DNA of 64,000 nt from Ceraceosorus guamensis (taxonomy: Eukaryota > Basidiomycota > Exobasidiomycetes > Ceraceosorales > Ceraceosoraceae). Below the pieces are notes generated by a model, which was not told the origin of the DNA, did no database searches, and saw nothing but the letters and a program-made list of their open reading frames with translations. How positions within the stretch are numbered: position 1 is the stretch's first letter; each line of letters opens with the position of its first letter. Position numbers and translations under genes: made by a program. Below are positions 32,482 to 42,042 of this stretch, one piece after another. The DNA is taken from NCBI RefSeq assembly GCF_003144195.1, contig NW_020290000.1:124001-188000 (forward strand), given 5' to 3'.

Positions 32482-33926
32482 TACCATGGCGTTACTCCCG
32501 TGGCACCAACTCTCGAGCCCAGACATGTGCGTCGGCTCTGCTGTATCATCGTGCAATGCCATGCATTGTGCTTTGTGTTGTCCAACTTTTTACCACTTCA
32601 GGTGCAACGCTTAGCCAGCCCGGGTTCGTCTGCCTCGCAACGCCAGGTGGATCCCAACCGACGCTCGACATTCGTGTCTCTTCATTGTGACTGGTGGGAG
32701 GCGGATTCAGCGAGCGACTGCCCGGCCGGCGCGCGGTACCTTCAGCGAGAAGATTCGCGCGTTGACTCCAGACTCACTACTACTACTACTACTGACGACT
32801 GGATGCTCGCTCGCAAAGGGCGCAACTTGCTCCTCGTCTTGCTTTCTTGTCACGAGGCAGTCTGTGAGTGACCGAGACTTCGCGCGCGGCCCTAGTCCTC
32901 GACCCTTGCAGGTTAGCATCCGATGAGCTTCAAATTCGACACGAATTTTGCTGTTCACGAGTTCATGCGACACTCGTCACCACTCGTCACACTCCCCGAC
33001 TCACGACTGCTGTGTGCCGGACATGTCGCTTAATTGCGCAATTCCCCGACGAGCTGCAGGGCGAATCGAGCGCCAGCCTCTCTTGGCTCGCGACGCCCGG
33101 CTGCATATTCACGCCAACGTACATGTAGGCGCTCACGTAGGCGCGCCCGCATGCACTCGTGACTCGTGACTCGTGACTCTTCGTCTTCCGCACGCCTTTT
33201 GATCAAAAGTGTGAGTCGCAGTGCTGTAAGCTTGTTCTTGGCATCACGCTCGTCATTCGAGCCTCTTGTGGAATGATCTCCCAACAGCTCAAAGCCCAGC
33301 TCAGTTTGGAAGAGAGACCAAAGCGGACACTGCTGAGCTCTTGCTCGGGCCATGAAAGCAGCACGTACAATTCGGGCGCCCGAGACTCAGCCCAACGATT
33401 GTGAGACGCCGCGACCGAGGATGGAGAGCCCACGATCGCGCGGGTTGAAGATATCATGCAGTGCAAGGCGTTTACACATCATGCAGCCACCGACACTCCT
33501 TCTTCTGCCTTCAGTCGAAGCTCCTCTGTGTGCCAATCTGGGAAGTTTCGTTGCATCGCTGAGCGTCCCCGCTAGCAACGCAAGAACATTCACAATAGTC
33601 TGCAGAGGCTGAGCGGACATTTACAAAACATGCGTGGTAGCATAATGTGGAGATTGGTCAGCGCGGACCGTACGTAGGAAAGCTATAAGAAGACGGTCCA
33701 GCTCGGCCTCTACCCGTTTTCACCTTCTCCCAAGGAACTGGTTTCCCTCCTTGCCTTTACCCAATCGCTCCACCTCTCCCTGCTTTCCCGCCCTTCACGC
33801 CCCTACTGATCTACTGGTGAGTATCCTTAACGGCGGATGACATCCAGACGCAAGCTCACGCCCCTTCCATTGTATGCTCTTGATACAGGCTGGATCACAC
33901 TCTTGACAGACACCGTTGCAAGCGCC
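32482..33926. other. Intergenic region with GACTC-type repeats and a trinucleotide tract
   Basis: No gene supported. A short (CTA/TAC)n tract of about six units is at 32775-32796. GACTC-type motif copies lie at 32760-32800 and 32980-33185, including three near-tandem 'gactcgt' units around 33160-33180. The 5' part of the next gene appears to have an untranslated intron: a GTGAGT donor at about 33817 and a TTGACAG acceptor ending about 33910, just before its ATG. Confidence 0.5.
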
Positions 33927-35255
33927 ATGAAATCTACTCTCTTCGTTGCGGTGCTCATCGCGTCCCTGGCCACCTTCTCCTTGGCCCTTCCATTCGGCGA
34001 CCCGAGTGCTGCCTTTTCATTCACCGTCGTTCAGGATCGCTCGCTCAACCGCGAGGATGCCGCACTCATCAAGCGCGTGCTGGCAAGCCAAGGAGCTTGC
34101 GGTTGCGCGATCAGTCAAAGCGCCATGATGGAATCCTGCCCTGCCGGGTCAAAGGCCATTGGAAGCAGCTGCTGTGGCCACCCCATCTGCTCTAACGGTG
34201 CCAGGCCCACCAAGCCCGACTTTCAAGGTGTGACTGGTGCGCTCAAGCAGAGGAGGTCCTTCAGCTTCAAAAGGGAACCTCTGGACTCGCTCAGCAAAGG
34301 CAATTGTGCACTGGTCAAGTGTGCTATGCGCAATGAGCCTCGCCCTACTTGCTCTGGCGGTGAGGAGCCCATCGCCAACGAAGGCTGCTGCGGTACCAGC
34401 TTCAGATGTCCTAGCAGCCAAAAGAGTCTCCTTGGTGGAGCCAGTGAAACGCTAAACAACGCTAAGCGCCAAAGCGCTCCGGGGCTTCTCATCGCTGCTG
34501 TTCACAAAGACCTCCAGAAACGCCTCACTTCCACTGGCAACACGACGCACAAAGAGCTTTCCGAACTCACGTCGTGCAGTTGCGCTTATAAGCCTGCGGG
34601 ACCTCCGCCTACTTGCAAAGGAGGTGCTGAGCCTACGCAGTCCAAGGGCGCATGCTGCGGACCTCGCTGGAGCTGCCCTGATGGTCAGGAAGAATTCAAA
34701 TTGCCGTCCACTCTAGTCGGTCGAGACCTCGCAGCAATGGACGGCCTCGAGGAGCTCGAAGCACGCCAGAGCTCTGGCATCAGCCAGTCGCCTCCTGCTT
34801 CTCATCCACCTAGAGATGTCTACGCTGCCGAAGAGGGAGCCGATGTCGCCCCGGAACAATTCGAGAGGTCGACGTCCGTGGTGAAGGTCGAGTCTAGACA
34901 AGCGTCTGGCATTGGGCAATCTCCCCCTGCCTCGCACCCACCCAGAGCCGTGATCCCCTCCGACGCCGACGAGGAAAGTAAGCGGGCAGAGCTAGGCAAG
35001 TCGGCGGACGAAGACCTGTCTTCAATCTTGGCCAATTTTGCGAGGAGTCTGCCAAATGGAGAGACCACGCCGGTGCGCAGGGACGATAAGCTATCCTCTC
35101 TCAGAACCGACCCCAAGCTCTCCGAGCTCAGTATGACGACTTGCGGATGCAAGATGGAGACCAATTCCATTCCCCCGACTTGCAAAGGAGGTGTTCAGCC
35201 CGTGGCAAGCTCCGGATGCTGCGGTACAAGGTACACGTGCCCCAGCGGAGCCTAG
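33927..35255 (+). CDS. Secreted protein with four six-cysteine repeats and Kex2-type sites
   Basis: A single coding exon gives 442 aa from the ATG at 33927, chosen because it opens a signal peptide (MKSTLFVAVLIASLATFSLA, cut near ALA/LP). The in-frame upstream ATG at 33837 lies in a probable 5' UTR intron. The chain has exactly 24 cysteines in four repeats at about 58-88, 127-161, 217-250 and 406-438. Each follows C-x(1 or 4)-C-x(9-10)-C-x(10-12)-CC-G-x(4-5)-C, usually ending CP. Basic sites typical of Kex2 processing separate them: LIKR, LKQRR, SFKR, NAKR, LQKR, ESKR and PVRR. Between repeats 3 and 4 a 20-residue spacer is duplicated (residues 279-298 and 323-342; core SQSPPASHPPR / GQSPPASHPPR). 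I do not recognise the Cys pattern as a named family; it is not the eight-cysteine hydrophobin pattern. Likely processed into small disulfide-rich peptides outside the cell (inference). Confidence 0.85.
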   Translation: MKSTLFVAVLIASLATFSLALPFGDPSAAFSFTVVQDRSLNREDAALIKRVLASQGACGCAISQSAMMESCPAGSKAIGSSCCGHPICSNGARPTKPDFQGVTGALKQRRSFSFKREPLDSLSKGNCALVKCAMRNEPRPTCSGGEEPIANEGCCGTSFRCPSSQKSLLGGASETLNNAKRQSAPGLLIAAVHKDLQKRLTSTGNTTHKELSELTSCSCAYKPAGPPPTCKGGAEPTQSKGACCGPRWSCPDGQEEFKLPSTLVGRDLAAMDGLEELEARQSSGISQSPPASHPPRDVYAAEEGADVAPEQFERSTSVVKVESRQASGIGQSPPASHPPRAVIPSDADEESKRAELGKSADEDLSSILANFARSLPNGETTPVRRDDKLSSLRTDPKLSELSMTTCGCKMETNSIPPTCKGGVQPVASSGCCGTRYTCPSGA

Positions 35256-35520
35256 AAACGCTTCTGACTGGCCATGTGTTGATTCTTGTGATATCATCTG
35301 AATGCAATGCTCTGCTCTGTTCACGTAGACTGGCTACTGCGTGCAATTAGCGAGACCCGGGCTGTCGTCGGCAGGCCGCAAAGGTTGCTCAGCGCTCCTT
35401 TGACTGCGACGCTGCCGTTGATTACGAGAGAAACAAGCTGGCCGAACCCTCAGCGCGCGTCTCGCTCTCGCCAAACAAAGAAGACGCTGCTCATGAACTA
35501 CATAATTTCCACCAAGAAAG

Positions 35521-38048
35521 CTAGCCAGCTTTGGCGTCCAGGGCAAAGAGAGGACCCCAGCTCCTCCACATGCGTTCTACAGCAGCTCTTCTGACGTGCC
35601 AACCAAGGCCGGCCTCTGTCGTCGAAGGTTTGCCGTCCACGTCGGTCTGCACAGAGTCCGCACTTTCCAGCCCTTCGAGCTCTCGCACGTCTTCCAAGAA
35701 TTGACCCCTCAGTCTCTTGAGAGCCGACTTGTTGCCTCGCGCTGGTGCACTGACTAGAGCGGTGGCCGAGTTGCGTAGAAGGGAGAGGTCTAACAGTAGC
35801 AGCCCTCGTGTTGTTGCGCTGAGGGACGTCGACTGTGCGGCGTTGGACGGAGCGCGTTGTGTGTCGGCTGCGAGGAGCTTGTCGATACGACTGCACATCA
35901 ACATGGATTACCGCGATCGTCAATCACAATGCGCGAGCGGAAAGCGTGGCTAAGAAGCACGTACCGCATGGCCTCCCACACTCTGGCTCTTGTCTGTCTG
36001 CCTGCTTGTCTCCCTCGCCTTCCGCTCCATTCCGCGACCCGATTGGAGGACCAGCTGTAGACCAGGTACACCGCTCCCATAGCTGGAGCGACACCCACGG
36101 CACCGAAGAGCAACTGCTGCGATTTGAGCAAACGATCAATACCTGCCATTGCTGTCTCTATGTCCACTTTTGCTTTCTGAATCTGGATTAGAAGCGAGCG
36201 CACCAAAGAGCCAGTCACTGCCGACTTGAGGGGAGACTTGCGAAATGACGCACGGTAAAAGATAAAAGAATTTCAGAAGCGATGCGAGGCGGGGATTAGC
36301 CGAGCAGGCGACGCGCATGAGGTCAGACAGTCACGCAACAATCTTTCTCACTTTCAACTCTTGCTCGTAGACCTTCAGAACCTCTGAAAGGTCACCCTCT
36401 CTGACGCGTGATGAGAGGGCAGCCAGCTCTGTCGCAGAGAGTGTTTGCTTCTCGCCTGCAAATTCAACGACCATGCGTTCCAGACTCTGTGCAAGGTATG
36501 GTCAGGGCTTCAGCGTGATTCGGACGTTTGTAGAGCTCATAGCGGCGGCGGACTCGCCTGGACGTCTGAGTTTAGACTCTCAGCAGTCATGATCATTGCG
36601 CGCTTGTCGCCTTCCCTCAGCGTGTCCAGCAGACCCATGACAGGGTTCCAAACCCAACCGACCACGAAGCCTCGAAGGGTCTCCTTGGCGTCCTGAACTT
36701 GGGCTTTGACCGCATCCCAATTTCTCAACACTGCTCTCAGGGTGATCATGCTGATGAGAGGAGTGAGAACCAAGGTGGGCCAAGCTCGTGCAAGAAAGGA
36801 AGGCGAACCCAATCCTGCTGGCGAAGGGCTAAGCAAGATGCTAATCTCTCGTGAGGAGCTTGGGATAGAGTCGGTCAGGAGCTTGCGAAGAGTCCCTACG
36901 CTGCTCGAAAGATCAGCGCTTGACGCTGGTTGATTAGCGACAACATCAACGCGGTCGTCCACCCCTCCGCGCGCAAGGACTGATTGGAGCAATGCGACCT
37001 GCTGACTAATTGCCTCTTGAATGCCTCGAGCGGTCTCGTTCTCGATGCCTTGTCGACTTGGAGGGCCCGTGGTGAGCTTTTGAAGCTCGATGGCGAGGAT
37101 GCCCAGCTTTTCTGCGATGTCCTGTCTCTCTTCGACTGCTTGCAAGCGCTTCGCCTCGGCTTCGTGAGACGCCAAATGAAGCGGGGAAGAATGTCTTAGG
37201 GCTCTCAAACTGCTGCTTGCTCTCGATTTGTGGGAGCGCTTGGTCTTTGAAGTCGTGTTGACAACCAGAGGATTTGCGCGCTGCGCGTCGAGAGATCCCA
37301 ATTGCTGTGCGCCAGGAGCAGACAAGGGGAACAATGCTTGCCTCACAAGAATCGGCGAGGCAGAGAGCGTCTTCCATGCCTTCGATGCGGCTGAACGAGA
37401 GAGCAATTGAGAAATTTGAGACTCTCGGGAGCTCTGATCTGCCACTGACAGTGTCGTCTGTGCGGCTTCGCTAGCCATTCGAGAAGCCAGTCGCAACACG
37501 TTTACAAGACGTTGAGGTAGTGCTGCGCAGTGAAGGTCGCTGCAAATGAGCCCCAACCTGCACGATCGATGCGCGTCGAACTCACTTTGGACAAGATAAG
37601 TAGCGCTCGCTGATCTGCTGCCTCCGATGTCCTCCCATTCCCACGCAGCCTGACTCAATCGGTGCCCATCCGCGACGAGCTGATCGAGCACAAGGGCGTA
37701 CGTCCCAGCAGTGACTCTTGCCATTCCGATGAGTCTCTCTTCCGCCTCCAAGCCGGTCGACGTCGCACTCGCGCCTTGCAGCTCGGCAGCGCCGTGTGGC
37801 AAAGCATCAAGGGCACGCAGCAGTTGCTCTTTGCTCGGAACGCTGCTCAAATCCAGCACTTCATCCGCTCCTTTGGCCTTGGTAAAGGCATCTTTGCCGC
37901 GGTCCTCAGACACAACTTCCCGGGCGCCAAGCGTTTGCGTCAAAGCCAACGTGCGAGCATCCCGCTCTGCTCTGAGCTGATCGAGTGGAGCGCTGAGGAG
38001 GTGCAGCGCTTCCAACGCAAACGTTGGCTTGTCAGTCGAAGAAGGCAT
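35521..38048 (-). CDS. NCA2: Nuclear control of ATPase protein 2 (mitochondrial NCA2)
   Basis: Four exons: 38048-36558, 36486-36352, 36236-35965 and 35890-35521; 755 aa. The NCA2 domain is recognised by LRNWDAVKAQVQDAKETLRG, FVVGWVWNPVMGLLDTLREG, AMIMTAESLNSDVQSLERMV and, in exon 3, QKAKVDIETAMAGIDRLLKS, QQLLFGAVGVAPAMGAVYLV (membrane segment). The C-terminus has GLLLLDLSLLRN and WHVRRAAVERMWRSWGPLFA. In yeast NCA2 acts with NCA3 in controlling expression of mitochondrial ATP synthase genes and lies in the mitochondrial membranes. The first intron (36557-36487) has a GC donor, CAG/GCGAGT, and a regular CACAG acceptor; no GT donor gives a plausible product. The start is the first ATG; a possible 5' acceptor (CCTGCAG) just upstream could add an exon. 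It is convergent with the Cys-rich gene. Confidence 0.92.
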
Positions 38049-38631
38049 TGCGCGGGCGAAGGTGTGCAAAGCTGCAGGACGATGGCAGAGCAGAGCTGCT
38101 CAGATGGTGTTGCGATGAAATACGGACCTCGGCTCGAATGCGGGACGTTGGGGGTGTCGGTGAGCTGCAAGTGATGCATGTAGCATCCAAAGAGGCATCG
38201 CAAGTCGTGACTGTTGCGTGTTGCGTGTTGCGTGTGGCGTGCTGTGCTGAGCGGAGGAGCACGCGGCGGGAATGCATGTCTGTGCCCAGAGAACCACAGG
38301 CATGCCTCACATAGCCATGCATGCGCTGCGAGTCGCCAGTCACGAGTGGAGGTCCTGCTCGCTGTGCACATGTGCAGGTGGGACAGAAGCCTGGCGAGCG
38401 CAGCACCTTGATACGCACCGTTCCTGTTTCCGCTCTCGTGCTCAATCAGGCATTGTGTGCCGTGAAGTGCGAGTAGTAGGGGTGTCGTTGACAAGCACAG
38501 GAGTGAGTGGGCACAATCGTATGGATGCTATTTGATACATCACGATGACAAAAGATTGCAGATAGTGTACAGATTCCACGTCTAGCATGGTAGCGAGGTG
38601 CGCAGCGTCCATCATAAAGAGGGGCGGAATC
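38049..38631. other. Intergenic region between NCA2 and ERCC1
   Basis: Both flanking genes are on the minus strand. No coding exon is supported. A degenerate tandem 'gtgttgc' tract of about five units lies at 38213-38250, followed by CATG-rich sequence. Confidence 0.45.
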
Positions 38632-40473
38632 TCAAAAGTCTTCATCCTCCTCATCCAGCTCGTTCCCCACACTCATCTCCAACGCCAACCTAAGCTGTTC
38701 CTCCTCCGTAAGCTCATCCAGCTCGTTGTTGAAGGAAATGTTGGGCGCATCCGATGCTTTGTCGGCACCACCTGCTGTCGACAAGCGGTCTCCTGTGGCT
38801 TGCCGAAGAGCGTCTAATTCTGCGCGATTGGTGCTGAGGATGCTCGCGTCCTGCGCAGACTGATCGTTCGTACCTCTAGTTCCTGCCCTGCTCAGCAATC
38901 CCGTCTCCATCTCTCCAGCTGCAGACAAAGACGTAGAAACGTCCGGATTGATGATGCCGGCAGCTTCACCTCCACTCCTTGCGGCGTTGCCGCTGTCCGA
39001 CAATGCGGAAGCTTCCAAGACCTTTGCTCTACCGACTCGCGCGGAAGTGTCCTCGCTGGCTTTCGGCTCTTTGCGAAGCCTATCCCTCCCCAGCCGCGTC
39101 TCGCCCACACGAAAGGGCAAGGCAAAAGCTTCCCTTAGCCGACGAGCTTTGAGATCACCAAAACCGGGGCAAAGACTGAGCTGCCCCGCCGAAGCCGTCG
39201 AAAGCTTTTTGAATGACTGCAATGGGGCCAAAGGTGAACTGAGTCACGACTCGGACGTCAGAAGCTGTCCTTGGTCACACTTACACCAAAATTGGTCGCC
39301 AAGGTGATCACATCGGTCTTGTTGACGCCGCGGATATTTGTGAGCGCACTTTGTATGTGGCTCAGGTAGTCGTCCGCCACTCTTTCTCTCAAGACGTCTG
39401 GTGGGCGGTGCTCGAAGAGCTTGTATGCTTCCACGTATTTGCCTGCTTCCTCAGCACTTCATTTAGAAAAAGGGGCGCTGTCGTCAGTGTTGGAAGATGC
39501 AGCCTCTCCGGCAGCAGGTACTCACGTCCAGGCAATCATGAGGGTCATGGAGTTGATCAATGCCACTTTGGTCAACTCCTTGATCGCCGTCTCATGGGTG
39601 TCCTAGAGTGTTTCGCGACAGCGGTATCAGGGGTGAGCACTGATGCTTGGATCCCGATGAACACTATGCTCAGGGTTCGACGATGCTTACCACGTCACAG
39701 AGCACAAGGAGAACGCGCAGGCTGAAAGAGCCTCGTATTTTCGCTATTCTGGAGTGTATGTATTCAGGATGGAGCCGGTGGTATCGCAACCTGTGCAACC
39801 TCACATCAGCATGGCATCTGGGGGCTCATCAGCGAGGTCAGGCAAACAATGCTACTCACGAAAGGAACAAGACACCACTAGATACGCCGACCAGATAGTC
39901 TGCGGTAATTTCCCCATACTCCCATCCGACCTGCCGCACGTGTTGCAGCAATGGATTGCCTTTCTGATGCACCAAAGAAAGTCAATTCTTAGACCTAAGC
40001 TTTACCAATCTCCGCCCTCCTCCGGCGAAGCCCCGTTGACGCACCTGACACGGATTGACGATGATAGTGTTGCCAGAACCTTGGCCAGTGACGATTCTTG
40101 GGCCCGTCCTCTGAGCGGGCTGGTCTCCGGTGCCTGCACCACCGGCTCCGCTTTGATCTGAGCGCCCGGTAGCCGAAGTGTTCGCTTGTATGCTCGGTCC
40201 GTCCCTAGGAAGGGGTCTTGGGGGAGGTGCGCCCGCTACCCTGCTACTCGGCTTCAGCTGCTGGACTCTTGGTTTGGGCGCGGGTGCTGAGGTGCTGCCT
40301 GAAGCCGAAGCGGATGCAGAAGAAGTGGATGGCATGGCGTTCGGTCGCGGTGCGAAGGAAGTGATAGGACCAGTGCGTTGGAGATGCTGAGGCGGTTGTC
40401 CGGCATCTGTCCGCGCTCCACCGCCTTGATCCGGTGCGTTGGATGCATCCCGATCTGTGATGGAAGGTGCCAT
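38632..40473 (-). CDS. RAD10: DNA excision repair protein ERCC1/Rad10 with a C-terminal UIM-like motif
   Basis: Six exons: 40473-40045, 39963-39860, 39790-39691, 39602-39526, 39456-39285 and 39216-38632; 488 aa. After a Pro/Ser/Gly-rich N-terminus the central domain runs NTIIVNPCQKGNPLLQHVRQ, VGWEYGEITADYLVGVSSG, LRYHRLHPEYIHSRI and VLLVLCDVDTHETAIKEL. The paired helix-hairpin-helix region follows: AEEAGKYVEAYKLFEHRP, NKTDVITLATNFGSFKK and LSLCPGFGDLKARRLREAF. ERCC1 is the non-catalytic partner of XPF/Rad1; together they cut 5' of lesions in nucleotide excision and crosslink repair. About 130 extra residues follow the HhH domain and end in TEEEQLRLALEMSVGNE (about 464-480), a good match to a ubiquitin-interacting motif. 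An alternative in-frame start at 40581 would add 36 residues. The acceptor of exon 5 (GAAG) is short but restores family sequence. Confidence 0.95.
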
Positions 40474-40739
40474 GCTTGCCAGATGGCTACACAAGACCCT
40501 GCGGCAGGTCGGCAGCTCCAAATTCCGACTGATCGCCTTTGAAAGGGTAGATGCGGCGAATTTACCATGCAGTCGTACCATCGACGTTGTTGTGATGATG
40601 AGTTTGGGATGAGTCACACGCAGCCGCGGAAGCCTCCACTCACCAGACCCAGCAACGAACCCCTACCAATCTTGTGTGAATTCTTGATCACTTTGGCGCT
40701 CATTCGCTCACGTGATCCACCGCGGACCTCGATCCTATG

Positions 40740-40935
40740 TTTTATTTGTGATTCGTGATTCACGATCCTTGATTCAAAACTCACCGACGGATTGAATTGC
40801 TCACGAGGTGCATAGCGCACAGTCGCGCTCAAGAGTTCGAACCACTTGAATTTGGATGTGAATCAAGAAAGGCGAATTTCACAGGATAACCATGAGCTGG
40901 ATTCTTGATTCTGATGAGAATCAAAAATCAAGAAT
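40740..40935. repeat. AT-rich dispersed motif cluster
   Basis: Copies such as 'tgtgattcgtgattcacgat' and 'attcttgattctgatgagaa' with inverted partners ('aatcaaaaatcaagaa') that could form hairpins. Confidence 0.6.
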
Positions 40936-41036
40936 GCGCAGTTTGAGTCATGAGTCAGCGTCATCGCCGTGCTGGAGACGCATGCACGCACGGATTGCAC
41001 AAATCAAGAGTCACGAGTCTATGTCTGAGAGTTGGT

Positions 41037-41039
<3 letters not shown>

Positions 41040-41081
<42 letters not shown>
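41040..41081. repeat. (CA)n microsatellite
   Basis: About 21 uninterrupted CA units in the divergent ERCC1/Clp1-like intergenic region. Likely polymorphic between strains. Confidence 0.95.
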
Positions 41082-41084
<3 letters not shown>

Positions 41085-42042
41085 GCAGATTTCTTGCACG
41101 CGTAAATTGGCGCGTTTTTGTCGGCGCAAGGAGGCACGGCTAGCACCGTCATGAGTATGAGCTGAATTTGAGTTTGAATCGGCTGCTTAAGCCACGTTTA
41201 AAGTTCAAGAGTGTTTGTGAGTATTATCAAGAATAGTCTTGAGTTTAAGTCCGAAGCAAAGGCGCCATACGTTGCGCAAGCCTTTACGAATATGCACATT
41301 TGTTGATTGATTAATTGCTACACCGCTACACCTGGTTCGGTGTCCCTCATTGATGAGATCCGACGCTGATGAGCGAGCAGCTTGCGATCTCTCGTATCGG
41401 CGGTGCTGCATGTTGCTATACGCTGCCTAGCCATCAACGGCAAGAATCGAGCGCAGCCATGCGCGCCTATGTTTCAGATGAAGCGTTCGATCGAGGCGCA
41501 TCCGGCTGCTGCTGCTGCGCGCGTGCATTCACCATTGGTCACGGCCGCGCCATATAGCCGTGGCGGGCCGGAGGGGGCTCGCGCGATGAGGATTAGGATC
41601 GCGATTAGGATGTGATAGCCAGCACTACGCGGCGGCGTGCAGACAGACAGACCCCTCATGGCTGCCGCGCACTTCACACCCTCATCCAACAGCAGTCACA
41701 GTAAGATGAGAAAAATGCTTTACCCTCATCTGACATAGTTTCTCTCCCATGAGTATCGGCACCGCGTAGGAATGGCAGATATCGATCAATGCACGGCAGG
41801 TGTGATGGTGTACGCTTCAGAAGTGCTATACGGTCTAACAGACAATGCCGCAACCATACAAATACCTTCTCAGATGCAGCTGCTGACCGCCCACTATAGG
41901 TCACAGTCTCACCAAGCTTGCTTTGGCCTCTCCTCCCGCAGCTAGCTCATCAATCCCATTCAAGCAGCCTCGGCTCACAGACAGCCTGCTCTCATAGTAA
42001 CAGCCTCGTCGCGGCCTGATCGTGTAGTTATTGCAGGGCACG

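Larger units (their letters stand above)
40474..42042. other. Divergent intergenic region with AT motifs and a CA microsatellite
   Basis: No gene supported between ERCC1 (minus) and the Clp1-like gene (plus). AT-rich TGATT/AATCA motifs are dense at 40740-40935 ('tgtgattcgtgattcacg', 'attcttgattctgatg'). A perfect CA dinucleotide tract lies at 41040-41081. GACTC-type copies occur at 40940-41030. The interval 41150-41310 is AT-rich with several 'gagttt/aagttc' words. The last 40 bases lead into the Clp1-like start. Confidence 0.5.

Noticed and set aside
33927-35255. Considered as a hydrophobin
   Set aside because: The modules have six cysteines with a single CC pair rather than eight with two CC pairs, and there are four modules with basic cleavage sites.
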